Assembly (NCBI GenBank): GCA_030592165.1
Contig: JAUVKC010000003.1
Span: 1-30,477 of the forward strand
Length of the DNA stretch: 30,477 bases
DNA from: Candidatus Buchananbacteria bacterium
GTDB taxonomy: Bacteria; Patescibacteriota; Patescibacteriia; CAIXNZ01
Reading direction: 5' to 3'
Of the stretch, positions 1 through 7,932 are shown in pieces. Positions within the stretch are counted from its first letter, which is position 1; each line of letters opens with the position of its first letter. Made by a program: the position numbers and the translations under genes. Below the pieces are notes generated by a model. The model did no database searches. It was not told where the DNA came from and saw only the letters and a program-made list of their open reading frames with translations.

Positions 1-1
1 A

Positions 2-1645
2 GCCTTTAAAGAAGAAGAATATTGGTCAATTGAAGTGCAGCTTGATAAAGACAAACAAGAATTCACAGCTCAATTAGTTAAAGAAAAAGGTAACTCAATA
101 AAAAAACTTGACATTAAAGATGACAAACAAGCTCAAGGTATTTTGGATAATCTAAAAAACGCTGATTATCAAGTAGTTGAGACTATCAAGAAAGAAGTAA
201 AAAAACAACCACCAACTCCGTTTACTACAAGTACATTACAACAAGAGGCTTCTAGAAAACTGGGGTATTCTGCAAAACAAACAATGATGTTAGCTCAAAG
301 GCTATATGAAGGTACAGAGATTGGCGAACAAGGGTCAGTTGGTTTAATAACTTACATGAGAACAGATTCACTTAATCTGTCAAAATATTCATTAGATAAT
401 ATTCGTAAATACATAGATAAAGAATTAGGCAAAGATTATTTACCTGAAAAAGCAGTCTTGTATAAAACTAAATCAAAAGGCGCTCAAGAAGCTCACGAAG
501 CTATCCGTCCCACTGATATTAATAATACTCCAGAAAAAATAGAAAAATATTTAGATCCAAAACAATTCAAAGTATATAAACTAATTTGGGAAAGAACTTT
601 AGCCTGTCAAACAAATTCAGCTATTATGGATTCTACAAGAGTAGATATTCAAGCTGGTGATTACACTTTTCGAGCTAATGGTTCAACTATTAAATTTCCA
701 GGATTTTTAAAAATATATACTACTGCTGTTAAAGAAAATTTCTTGCCAGAACTAAATGAAAAAGATATATTGAATTTAATTAAATTAAATAAAGATCAAC
801 ATTTTACTCAACCACCTGCTAGATATTCAGAAGCCAGCTTAATTAAAGTGCTTGAGGAATACGGAATTGGTCGACCTTCTACTTTTGCACCAACTCTTTC
901 AACTATCCAGGATAGAAATTACGTCGTAAAAAATGAAGATAAAAAACTACAACCTACTGAAGTAGGCACTTTGGTTAATGATTTATTAGTTGAACATTTC
1001 CCAAATATTGTAGACTATAATTTCACTGCCACTATGGAAGAAAACCTTGATCTGATTGCAGAGGGTAAAAAGGAATGGCAACCTATTATTGCTAATTTTT
1101 ATAAACCTTTTATTGCCAATTTAGAAGTTAAGGAAAAAGAACTGGATAAAAAGAAACTAACAGAAGAAGAAACAGACGTAAAATGTGAAAAATGTAAATC
1201 ACCAATGATAATTAAGATGGGACGGTTTGGAAAATTCATGGCTTGTTCAAATTATCCTGAATGTAAAAATACTTCCCCATTGATGATGACTAAAGAAGAA
1301 CAAGAAGCTCGTGAAACAGATGAAAAATGCCCTGAGTGTAAAAATAAACTAGTTGTAAAAATGGGACGGTTTGGAAAATTCATGGCTTGTTCAAATTATC
1401 CTGAATGTAAATTCACTAAACAAATAAAAAAAGGGACTGGTTTAACCTGCCCTGATTGCAAAAAAGGTGAAATCGTTGTTAAAAAAACTAAACGAGGAAA
1501 AATATTTTGGGCCTGTGATCAATACCCTACCTGTGAATACGCTAGTTGGGAAAATCCAAATAATCCTAGCTCCGATAAATCAGAACCTAAAAAAACAAAA
1601 AAAAAGAAATCCAACTCGCCCAAGGCAGATACTAAGAAAAAATAA
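2..1645 (+). CDS. topA: DNA topoisomerase I, 3' part (5' end outside window)
   Basis: Type IA topoisomerase, which relaxes negatively supercoiled DNA through a covalent 5'-phosphotyrosine. The reading frame is open from base 2 (AFKEEEYWSIEVQL), so the gene starts before the window and the Toprim domain is missing. The active-site tyrosine is in LITYMRTDS (codon 353-355). The later motif EEYGIGRPSTFAPT is typical of the family. Three C-terminal four-cysteine zinc fingers follow, at about 1180-1270, 1328-1415 and 1448-1540, then a Lys/Ser-rich tail. Fingers 1 and 2 share a perfect 51-bp DNA repeat. A strong hairpin terminator follows the stop codon at once. Family assignment is secure. Confidence 0.97.
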   Translation, partial: AFKEEEYWSIEVQLDKDKQEFTAQLVKEKGNSIKKLDIKDDKQAQGILDNLKNADYQVVETIKKEVKKQPPTPFTTSTLQQEASRKLGYSAKQTMMLAQRLYEGTEIGEQGSVGLITYMRTDSLNLSKYSLDNIRKYIDKELGKDYLPEKAVLYKTKSKGAQEAHEAIRPTDINNTPEKIEKYLDPKQFKVYKLIWERTLACQTNSAIMDSTRVDIQAGDYTFRANGSTIKFPGFLKIYTTAVKENFLPELNEKDILNLIKLNKDQHFTQPPARYSEASLIKVLEEYGIGRPSTFAPTLSTIQDRNYVVKNEDKKLQPTEVGTLVNDLLVEHFPNIVDYNFTATMEENLDLIAEGKKEWQPIIANFYKPFIANLEVKEKELDKKKLTEEETDVKCEKCKSPMIIKMGRFGKFMACSNYPECKNTSPLMMTKEEQEARETDEKCPECKNKLVVKMGRFGKFMACSNYPECKFTKQIKKGTGLTCPDCKKGEIVVKKTKRGKIFWACDQYPTCEYASWENPNNPSSDKSEPKKTKKKKSNSPKADTKKK

Positions 1646-1648
1646 AAA

Positions 1649-1685
1649 AACCGCCCTGTGCCATATGGTACAGGGCGGTTTTTTA
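1649..1685. terminator. Bidirectional intrinsic terminator after topA
   Basis: A 12-bp stem (1651-1662 with 1667-1678, one G-T wobble) closes an ATAT loop. It has a T run on the + side and an A run upstream that gives a T run on the - side. It can end topA from the left and any minus-strand RNA from the spacer on the right. Confidence 0.9.
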
Positions 1686-1750
1686 ATGATAGGAGGGATT
1701 GACCCCGATAACAATGTTAATGTAAGAGTGTACACCTCCTATCAAAATTA
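1650..1750 (-). ncRNA. Candidate small RNA (proximal unit of a tandem pair)
   Basis: Read on the minus strand, the segment opens with GATAGGAGG, which pairs perfectly with CCTCCTATC (1735-1743 with 1688-1696, extendable to 10 bp). It ends in the strong bidirectional terminator. TTGACA lies upstream at 1779-1774, but the hexamer at 17-bp spacing (TAGTCT) is a weak -10. The loop contains CTCTTACAT and CATTGTTA, each complementary to a segment of the distal unit. I recognise no known family: there is no SRP, tmRNA or RNase P signature. This is inferred from sequence alone; it could instead be the 3' part of one longer transcript. Confidence 0.4.
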
Positions 1751-1796
1751 AGACTATCACAAAATAATCGATCTGTCAAGAGCAAAAATTTTACAA

Positions 1797-1859
1797 AGAA
1801 AAAATCCCGGCTGTGAAGCTGGAACTTTTTCCCATTGTTAAGAGTCTCCTCTTACATCT
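1797..1859 (-). ncRNA. Candidate small RNA or attenuated leader (distal unit)
   Basis: A well-formed minus-strand promoter predicts a start near 1859. The RNA would begin AGATGTAAGAGG, form a 6-bp hairpin (TAAGAG/CTCTTA, loop GAGA), and then a second hairpin at about 1805-1823 followed by six T (1804-1799), which resembles an intrinsic terminator with one A-C mismatch. A 14-codon ORF (1835-1791, MGKSSSFTAGIFSL) sits inside, with GAGGAG about 10 nt before its ATG, so an attenuator with a leader peptide is an alternative. Function unknown. Confidence 0.4.
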
Positions 1860-1865
1860 AATGAG

Positions 1866-1894
1866 AGTATATCATAGTTTTACGAATAAGTCAA
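1866..1894 (-). promoter_or_regulatory. Sigma-70-type promoter on the minus strand
   Basis: TTGACT (1894-1889) and TATACT (1871-1866) are separated by exactly 17 bp on the minus strand. No minus-strand gene follows; topA and RSH are both on the + strand. This suggests a noncoding transcript across the spacer. Confidence 0.6.
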
Positions 1895-1946
1895 TAGCCT
1901 TAGGTAATTTAGCTAAATTTCACTTCCCCAATGTCCTAAAATAACT

Positions 1947-1952
1947 TATAAT
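1947..1952 (+). promoter_or_regulatory. -10 element of RSH, implying a (nearly) leaderless mRNA
   Basis: A perfect TATAAT ends six bases before the RSH ATG at 1959, so the expected transcription start is at or within one or two bases of the start codon. No convincing -35 is visible and there is no SD. Confidence 0.5.
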
Positions 1953-1958
1953 AAGGGT

Positions 1959-3425
1959 ATGCCTGAATTGAACAAAAAATTTAAAACACTCCAAAAAACT
2001 ATCAAATCCTATAATACAAAGTCTGACATGGATATGCTTAAGCTTGCTTTTGAATTTGCCCGTAATGCCCACCAAGGCCAAAAAAGAATGTCTGGTGAAG
2101 AATATTTATACCATCCACTAGCTACAGCCCAAACCTTAGCTGAAATGAAAATGCCTATGCAAATTATTATAGCTGGTCTATTACATGATATCCCGGAAGA
2201 CACTGATCTTACTTTAGAAAATATAAAAGAAGAATTTGGGACTGAAATTTCCAATTTAGTTAACGGTGTCACAAAATTAGGAACGATCAAATACAGAGGG
2301 ATTGAAAGATATATTGAAAATTTAAGAAAAATGTTTTTAGCTATTGCCAAGGATTTAAGAGTTATCATGATTAAATTTGCTGATAAATTACATAATTTAA
2401 AAACTCTTTATGCCCTACCAAGAAACAAACAAATCAGGATAGCTTCGGAAGTTATTGAAATATATGCTCCAATTGCCAATCGCCTAGGGATGTATGAAAT
2501 GAAAGGTAAGCTAGAAGAAGAAGCTTTTAAATATTTATATCCAAAAGAATACAATTGGCTCAAACAATTAATTAAAGAACAAATTAAACAAAAAGAAAAA
2601 TATTTAAATAAAATAATTGATTTTGTTAAATTAGAACTCAAAGAAAATGATATTAAATATATTGAAGTTAAAGGCAGGATCAAGCAACTCTATAGTCTCT
2701 ACAAAAAACTTTTAAGACTTGATAAAGATATTAATCGAGTTTATGATTTTGTTGCTATTAGAATAATTGTTAAAGATATTCCAACCTGCTATGCTGTTCT
2801 GGGAACTATTCATAAAAAAATGAAACCCTTAAAAGGTAGGATTAAAGATTATATAGCTCAGCCAAAACCAAATGGTTATTCTTCTTTACATACAACTGTA
2901 TTTACTATTGAAGGAGAAATTATTGAAGTTCAAATTAGAACAAAAGGAATGGAAGCAGAAGCAGAATACGGTATTGCTGCTCATTGGAACTATGATGAAA
3001 AAGGTTCTAAAAAAACAACCTCTAACACTAAATGGATTACAGAGCTGACCCAATGGCAAAAAGAACTTGGTGCTAATCAAAAATTTTTGGAAAATTTAAA
3101 AATAGATGTTTTTCAAGATAGAATTTTTGTTTTCACACCAAACGGTGATGTAATAGATTTACCAAATGGATCTACACCCATAGATTTTGCCTATAATGTT
3201 CATACTGATGTGGGTAATCAGTGCGCTGGTGCTTTAATAAATAATCAAATCACAACTTTGGACAAAAGATTAAAAAGTGGTGATGTTATTGAAATTCTCA
3301 CAGATAAAAACCGAAAATTTCCAAATCCAGATTGGTTAAAATTCATCAAAACTAGCGTTGCTAAAAATAAAATAAAAAGCTCTCTAGCCAAGAGAACTTT
3401 AATTGATAAATTCTTAAAAAAGTAA
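1959..3425 (+). CDS. RelA/SpoT homologue (RSH): (p)ppGpp synthetase/hydrolase
   Basis: Controls the stringent-response alarmone (p)ppGpp in the cytoplasm. The N-terminal HD hydrolase domain (about 25-180) keeps its key residues: HQGQKR, YLYHPL, LLHDIPEDT (H76, D77, E80, D81) and KFADKLHNL. The synthetase domain (about 230-345) has RVYDFVAIRII, KDYIAQPKPNGYSSLHT (D297) and EVQIRT (E323). A TGS domain (about 385-450) follows. At 488 aa it ends soon after TGS, so the helical, zinc-finger and ACT regions of full-length Rel/SpoT are absent. Both catalytic sites look intact, so a bifunctional enzyme is likely. Loss of the C-terminal region implies altered ribosome control. The stop is directly tail-to-tail with the next minus-strand gene. 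Confidence 0.93.
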   Translation: MPELNKKFKTLQKTIKSYNTKSDMDMLKLAFEFARNAHQGQKRMSGEEYLYHPLATAQTLAEMKMPMQIIIAGLLHDIPEDTDLTLENIKEEFGTEISNLVNGVTKLGTIKYRGIERYIENLRKMFLAIAKDLRVIMIKFADKLHNLKTLYALPRNKQIRIASEVIEIYAPIANRLGMYEMKGKLEEEAFKYLYPKEYNWLKQLIKEQIKQKEKYLNKIIDFVKLELKENDIKYIEVKGRIKQLYSLYKKLLRLDKDINRVYDFVAIRIIVKDIPTCYAVLGTIHKKMKPLKGRIKDYIAQPKPNGYSSLHTTVFTIEGEIIEVQIRTKGMEAEAEYGIAAHWNYDEKGSKKTTSNTKWITELTQWQKELGANQKFLENLKIDVFQDRIFVFTPNGDVIDLPNGSTPIDFAYNVHTDVGNQCAGALINNQITTLDKRLKSGDVIEILTDKNRKFPNPDWLKFIKTSVAKNKIKSSLAKRTLIDKFLKK

Positions 3426-5582
3426 CTATAATTTCTCTAACATTGTTTGAATTTCCTCATCATTTGGATTTACTTGTAAATATTTACTCAAAATATTTTT
3501 CGCTTCCTCAACTTTATCTTGATTAAGATAAAGTTTTTTTAGATCCAAAATAATTATTTTTTGATTAGGCTTAATTTGTAAAGCTTTTTCCATATTTTCA
3601 ATAGCTTTGAGATTATCCCCCATTTCTTGCCAATATAAACCTAAATTATAATAACCTAAAATATAATCATTCTTTAAATTAATACTTTGTTCAAGATTAC
3701 TTTTAACTTTGTTAGCATATATTGAATCTTGAATTTCTTTTAATGTTGCTTCACCTTTTTGAGCTGATAGTTTAGTAAAATTAAACAAAGCCATATTAAT
3801 ATACAGTTCAGGATTATTTGGATCTAAATCAATTATTTCATTATTAATATCCTCTAAAATTGTATCCACGGACAAACCTAGCGGCTTAATCTTTTCTACT
3901 TGCATATAAAAATTATTATAAAAAAACCATCTATTTGTTTTTATTTCTAGTAAATCTTTTAATTTATCACTAACATCTTCAATTAATTCTATTTTCTCTA
4001 GCTCTGGTTCATTTTCAACACTGTAAATTAATTCTTCAGATAGTAATTTAAATTCACTTAACTCGTAATCAATATTTAATGAATTTAATTTTTTTGCTAA
4101 AGCTAAGTTTTGTTGAGCTTGAATAAAATCAGCCCTGCTTGTAAACTCAGACGATTTTATTTTATCATTAATTGACTCGGCTATTGTTACCTTTGCTGCA
4201 AAAACCATAAAAACAATTACCACTAATATAATCAAATAAGTGCTTAAATTAATAATGTATTTATTTGTAATAACTGTTTTCTTTTCATTCAAACATAAAA
4301 AGCTAACACTAATTGATAAGAAAAAAATCATTAAATAAATAAGCACAAAATCAAAATTTGTTAAAAAACCGTAGATAATATAGGAAAATAAAATCACTGA
4401 ATTCAAACTCACTATTAAATAAATTTTATAATAGTAATCATCTTCAATGTTAAATTTTCTAATAAACACAATCAATCTATAAAAATAGCTACTAATTAAT
4501 ATTAATATAATTAGTCCCCCCAAAAGACCGACATTATTTACAAATTCAAGCCAAAAACTACTACTTGTAGTAAATCCAAATTGCCAAAACGAAGTTTGGT
4601 TAAATTCAACTGGTTTAAATTTAAAAAAACTATAAGTAAAGTTTTGAGGACCAACTCCTAAGAAAATGTTTTCAGATAAACTTGCTTTGGTAATTTGCCA
4701 ACCATATTGAGATGATAAATTAAATTCAGTTGGAGTAACTAATCCGGTATAATTACTAATTGGTAAAACTAAAACTATAACTGATAAAAATAATATTATT
4801 GTTAAGCCAATAACTAATTTATTTGAAAAATATTGTGATTTGAATGATAAAAGTACAATAAATATAAAAATTGCTGAAGCTAAAACTAAAAGAATTAGCT
4901 GGCTATCTAATAAAAAAATTATGGCTAAAAAAATAATTGAAAAAATTATATGAAAAATCTTTAATTTCTTTGATTGACTTAATAAAATCAATAAAAAATT
5001 CAGTAAAAATCCCAAAAATATTAAAAAATTAAAACTATTTATTGATATGCTTAAATTTAAAATATTAAACCCTATATCAAAATAAACCAAGACCTGATTT
5101 ACTAACAATAAAAAGATACTTGACATGATTAAATAAATACTGATTTTAAAATGAATTACTTGATCTAAATATCGACTGACAAAAAAATAAAAAATAGTAA
5201 AAAATAATATAGTAAAAAAAGAACTACCAACCATTAATTGGTCTCCGATAAAACTCTGATACACATCAACTGAAAATAAACTTGAAAAAAAATAAACAGC
5301 TGTAAATACCAGAATAACACCATCTAAAAAATTTACATTGAAGTTTATTTTTTTTATAAAATAAATTCTAATTAACCATAAAATGATAGCCAATATAACT
5401 AATATATAAAAAGCTAGTACTTTTGAAAATTCAATATAACGATTAGAAAAAGGAATTACAAAAAGAGGTATTAAAAATACCCCTAAATATATTGTAAATC
5501 TTATTAAATTAGCTAAATGTTTATCAATTATCTTTTTAAACTGACCAATTGAATTTTTAATTTCTAAAAAAAAAGATTTCAT
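3426..5582 (-). CDS. O-antigen ligase/polymerase-like membrane protein with C-terminal TPR repeats
   Basis: 718 aa. Residues 1 to about 460 are a run of hydrophobic segments (roughly a dozen membrane spans). They contain a Wzy_C/O-antigen-ligase-like loop with ENIFLGVGPQNFTYSF before further spans. The C-terminal part is soluble, with TPR-type helices from about residue 590 (YYNLGLYWQEMGDNLKAIEN is a clear unit). Proteins of this layout join or polymerise surface glycans at the membrane's outer face; the substrate cannot be read from sequence. It starts one base after the parB stop, so it is probably transcribed with parA-parB, an unusual partner. It ends in TAG. Confidence 0.75.
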   Translation of the reverse strand: MKSFFLEIKNSIGQFKKIIDKHLANLIRFTIYLGVFLIPLFVIPFSNRYIEFSKVLAFYILVILAIILWLIRIYFIKKINFNVNFLDGVILVFTAVYFFSSLFSVDVYQSFIGDQLMVGSSFFTILFFTIFYFFVSRYLDQVIHFKISIYLIMSSIFLLLVNQVLVYFDIGFNILNLSISINSFNFLIFLGFLLNFLLILLSQSKKLKIFHIIFSIIFLAIIFLLDSQLILLVLASAIFIFIVLLSFKSQYFSNKLVIGLTIILFLSVIVLVLPISNYTGLVTPTEFNLSSQYGWQITKASLSENIFLGVGPQNFTYSFFKFKPVEFNQTSFWQFGFTTSSSFWLEFVNNVGLLGGLIILILISSYFYRLIVFIRKFNIEDDYYYKIYLIVSLNSVILFSYIIYGFLTNFDFVLIYLMIFFLSISVSFLCLNEKKTVITNKYIINLSTYLIILVVIVFMVFAAKVTIAESINDKIKSSEFTSRADFIQAQQNLALAKKLNSLNIDYELSEFKLLSEELIYSVENEPELEKIELIEDVSDKLKDLLEIKTNRWFFYNNFYMQVEKIKPLGLSVDTILEDINNEIIDLDPNNPELYINMALFNFTKLSAQKGEATLKEIQDSIYANKVKSNLEQSINLKNDYILGYYNLGLYWQEMGDNLKAIENMEKALQIKPNQKIIILDLKKLYLNQDKVEEAKNILSKYLQVNPNDEEIQTMLEKL

Positions 5583-5583
5583 A

Positions 5584-6450
5584 TTATAAATTTAATAATT
5601 TTTTATAGATTTCATTAAAATCTTCTTGAGAATTATAAAATATAATAACCTCACCCTTTTTACCTTTTTGTTTTATAGCTACTTTGCTTCCTAAAAGATC
5701 CCGTAGCTTTGTTTCTTTTTCCATAATAATTGGATCTGTTTTTATTGTCCGTATATGTGTTTTTACTTTTACTTTTTTGACTTGACCTTCAACATCCCTA
5801 ACAGTCATTTGATTGCGGAGAATTTTTTTCAAAAAATCTTTTTGTTCTTTAAGATTATCTAATCCAGCCAAAGCTCTGGCATGACCTTCTGTTATTTTTT
5901 CGTTCAAAATTGCTTTCTGAACATCCTCATCTAAATTTAAAAGTCGCAAAGTATTAGCAACTGTTGATCTTTTCTTGCCAATTTTTTCAGCCACTTCATC
6001 TTGTTTTAAATTAAATTCATCTATTAATCTTTTATATGATAAAGCTTCTTCCAAAGCATTTAAATTTTTGCGTTGAACATTTTCAATTAGGGCAAGTTCT
6101 AATTTTTCCTGTTCTTTTGCTTCACGAGTTATAACTGGAACCTTTTTCAAATTTAAAGTTTGCGCAGCTCTTAGTCTTCTTTCACCAGCAATCAGTTGAT
6201 AACTATTTTCTTTTAACTTCGTGACGATCAAAGGCTGAATAATACCATAAGATTTAATTGAATTTATTAAATCCTCCAAATCAGAATGATCAAATCTTTT
6301 TCTAGGCTGGTGTGGATTTACCTGAATTTTATCAATTTCAATTTCAAGAATTTGATTTTTTTGATCAATTTTATTAATTTCATTATTTGAAAAACTGGTT
6401 TTAAGTGGTTTTTGTGGTATTAACGAATCTAACCCCTTTCCTAAAGGCAT
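5584..6450 (-). CDS. parB: Chromosome-partitioning protein ParB (Spo0J family)
   Basis: 288 aa, a CTP-dependent DNA clamp that loads at parS sites and works with ParA in chromosome segregation. It starts with the typical MPLGKGLDSLIP. It has an N-terminal ParB/sulfiredoxin-fold domain with HQPRKRF and LIAGERRLRAA (about 88-96), the CTP-binding signature. ENVQRKNLNALEEA follows, then a helix-turn-helix (about 148-172, LKQDEVAEKIGKKRSTVANT) and a C-terminal dimerisation region. A -10 hexamer (TATAAT, minus strand 6513-6508) about 57 bp upstream may give it its own promoter. No TGTTTCACGTGAAACA-like parS site was seen in the window. Confidence 0.95.
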   Translation of the reverse strand: MPLGKGLDSLIPQKPLKTSFSNNEINKIDQKNQILEIEIDKIQVNPHQPRKRFDHSDLEDLINSIKSYGIIQPLIVTKLKENSYQLIAGERRLRAAQTLNLKKVPVITREAKEQEKLELALIENVQRKNLNALEEALSYKRLIDEFNLKQDEVAEKIGKKRSTVANTLRLLNLDEDVQKAILNEKITEGHARALAGLDNLKEQKDFLKKILRNQMTVRDVEGQVKKVKVKTHIRTIKTDPIIMEKETKLRDLLGSKVAIKQKGKKGEVIIFYNSQEDFNEIYKKLLNL

Positions 6451-6507
6451 ATTTTAAAAATTAGTTAATTAGAAACTAGAAATTTGTAAATAGTATTTTA
6501 TATTTAA

Positions 6508-6513
6508 ATTATA
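6508..6513 (-). promoter_or_regulatory. Possible -10 element upstream of parB
   Basis: TATAAT on the minus strand in the 80-bp parA-parB gap. There is no good -35 at normal spacing, so an internal promoter is possible only. Confidence 0.3.
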
Positions 6514-6530
6514 CCAAACGCCAATTTATA

Positions 6531-7301
6531 TTACCCTGAAATTGTTAAATCTAAAATTTCTTTGGCTAATCGTTCATAGGCCTTTGATCCTTTTGATTTT
6601 GGGTCATATTCCAAAATAGTCTTACCATAACTAGGTGATTCTGTTAAACGAATATTTCTTGGGATAACTGAACGAAATATCCTATTTGGAAAATATTGAT
6701 AAAGCTGATGTAAAATTTCATCTGATAATTTATTTCTTTTATCATACATTGTTAAAACTGCTCCCATTATTTCAAGCTCTGGTTTTAAATTTTGCTGTAT
6801 CAAATTAATTGTAGTTATTAATTGCCCCAACCCTTCTAAAGCATAATATTCAGCCTGCACAGGAATTAATATCTTATCAGCTGCCACTAAGCTATTCAAG
6901 GTCAAAAGACCTAACGACGGTGGACAATCTATAAGAATGTAATCATAATCATTTCTAATACTATGCAAAGCATTCAATAGTTTATATTCACGTTTTTCAA
7001 GATTAACTAATTCAATATTTGCACCAGCCAAATTCATGGTTGCTGGAGCAATTTTATATCCTGGGATTGAAGTATTTACAATAACATCTTTAATATTATG
7101 GGTACCAACCAAAGCTTCATAGACACCTTTTTCGATCTTATTATAATCAATACCTAATCCGCTCGTAGCATTGGCTTGAGGATCTAAATCAACTAATAAT
7201 ACAAACTTACCTAATGTTGCTAGGTAAGCTGCTAAATTTATGGCTGTGGTTGTTTTACCAACTCCACCCTTTTGGTTAACAATCGAGATTATTTGACCCA
7301 T
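6531..7301 (-). CDS. parA: Chromosome-partitioning ATPase ParA (Soj family)
   Basis: 256 aa. It carries the deviant Walker A motif KGGVGKTT (from residue 11), Walker A' LVDLDPQANAT, and Walker B ILIDCPPSLGLLTLNSL. These are hallmarks of the MinD/ParA ATPases that move ParB-DNA complexes on the nucleoid. Length and the absence of an N-terminal HTH fit the chromosomal (Soj) type. It is first in the parA-parB-ligase operon and has its own promoter, divergent from tRNA-Leu. Confidence 0.96.
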   Translation of the reverse strand: MGQIISIVNQKGGVGKTTTAINLAAYLATLGKFVLLVDLDPQANATSGLGIDYNKIEKGVYEALVGTHNIKDVIVNTSIPGYKIAPATMNLAGANIELVNLEKREYKLLNALHSIRNDYDYILIDCPPSLGLLTLNSLVAADKILIPVQAEYYALEGLGQLITTINLIQQNLKPELEIMGAVLTMYDKRNKLSDEILHQLYQYFPNRIFRSVIPRNIRLTESPSYGKTILEYDPKSKGSKAYERLAKEILDLTISG

Positions 7302-7375
7302 AATGTTTAATAATCAATAATCAAGCACTAAATAACAAACAAATTTAAAACCTAAAATCACGCTATTATTACTTT

Positions 7376-7404
7376 ATTTTATACTAAAATTACAGTTTTG
7401 TAAA
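7376..7404 (-). promoter_or_regulatory. parA promoter
   Basis: TTTACA (7404-7399) and TAAAAT (7381-7376) with a 17-bp spacer on the minus strand, giving an mRNA leader of roughly 70 nt. Its -35 lies one base from the -35 of the divergent tRNA-Leu promoter. Confidence 0.55.
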
Positions 7405-7405
7405 A

Positions 7406-7434
7406 TTGACAAACTCATTAAAATAAGCTAATAT
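7406..7434 (+). promoter_or_regulatory. tRNA-Leu promoter
   Basis: A perfect TTGACA (7406-7411), 17-bp spacer and TAATAT (7429-7434). The predicted start is near 7441, about 45 nt before the mature tRNA. Confidence 0.65.
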
Positions 7435-7485
7435 AAGACATATTTATGCAAATATGGTGAAACTAGCCGTAGCTGACTATACTTA

Positions 7486-7572
7486 GGGCGAGTGGCGGAA
7501 CTGGTAGACGCGCAGGACTCAAACTCCTGTGGTAGCAATATCGTGAGGGTTCGAGTCCCTCCTCGCCCACCA
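7486..7572 (+). tRNA. tRNA-Leu (anticodon CAA)
   Basis: Acceptor stem GGGCGAG (7486-7492) pairs with CTCGCCC (7562-7568). The anticodon stem CAGGA/TCCTG encloses CTCAAAC, so the anticodon is CAA and reads UUG. A long variable arm follows, as expected of tRNA-Leu, then the T-arm GAGGG-TTCGAGT-CCCTC. Discriminator A and an encoded CCA (7570-7572) complete it. Confidence 0.95.
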
Positions 7573-7708
7573 TGCACCTCAACTTCGTCAATAATTTTGG
7601 CACAAGCAAAAAAATACCATAATACAAGACTTGCCAAAATCCAATTTTTGCTATAAAATTCAAACATTAATTGTAAATTGTGAATTGGTTATTGTTAATT
7701 AAATCATA
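7573..7708. other. AT-rich spacer, no gene
   Basis: Contains an imperfect inverted repeat (TTTTGGCACAAG near 7600 with CTTGCCAAAA near 7630) and AT-rich sequence. No ORF is supported; apparent ORFs here run antisense through the tRNA. Confidence 0.5.
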
Positions 7709-7814
7709 GTAGAGCCCAGTTAGAAGTATCAGTGTTTATTTGTTTTAAATTATAAATACAAAATAACTAATACTTACTGATTAGTTTTTTAGATACGGAT
7801 ACTTCTAATTGGGC
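7709..7814. repeat. 106-bp repeat with inverted ends, copy 1
   Basis: Nearly identical to copy 2 (2 mismatches: 7771/7995 and 7797/8021). It is bounded by 17-bp inverted repeats (7714-7730 and 7798-7814, one mismatch), starting GCCCAGTTAGAAG and ending CTTCTAATTGGGC. The interior is AT-rich and partly self-complementary, so the unit could fold into one long hairpin. It looks like a MITE or palindromic repeat. There is no coding capacity and no obvious target-site duplication. Confidence 0.8.
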
Positions 7815-7870
7815 GCTCCTTCGTCCACCTACGCTAACGCTTCGGAGGACTTCGGCGGGCAGGCAGCTGG
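7815..7870. repeat. GC-rich short repeat-like segment
   Basis: An abrupt GC-rich island (GCTCCTTCGTCCACC... to GGCGGGCAGGCAGCTGG) in AT-rich surroundings. Its end, GGCGGGCAGGCAG (7854-7866), matches GGCGGACAGGCAG at 18244-18256 in 12 of 13 positions. Probably a dispersed palindromic repeat. Confidence 0.45.
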
Positions 7871-7932
7871 TATAAAAATAATAAACTTAAATCAACATCA
7901 CTCGTAACTTTACATTCTTAAAATTTTACATT

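Noticed and set aside
1467..1751. 94-aa ORF on the plus strand
   Set aside because: It is out of frame inside topA and runs through the terminator; its codons show no protein-like pattern.
1686..1958. tmRNA, SRP RNA, 6S RNA or RNase P in the topA-RSH spacer
   Set aside because: No tag ORF ending in Ala-Ala, no tRNA-like ends, no GGAAGCAGCC-type SRP loop and no RNase P core motif; only an unknown structure can be claimed.
6451..7485. parS site near parA-parB
   Set aside because: No 16-bp TGTTTCACGTGAAACA-like palindrome was seen around parAB or elsewhere in the window.
7428..7667. ORFs antisense to the tRNA-Leu (GEEGLEPSR- and GGTRTLT-type peptides)
   Set aside because: They are translations of the complement of tRNA-Leu and its flanks, a known source of false proteins; the tRNA accounts for the sequence.
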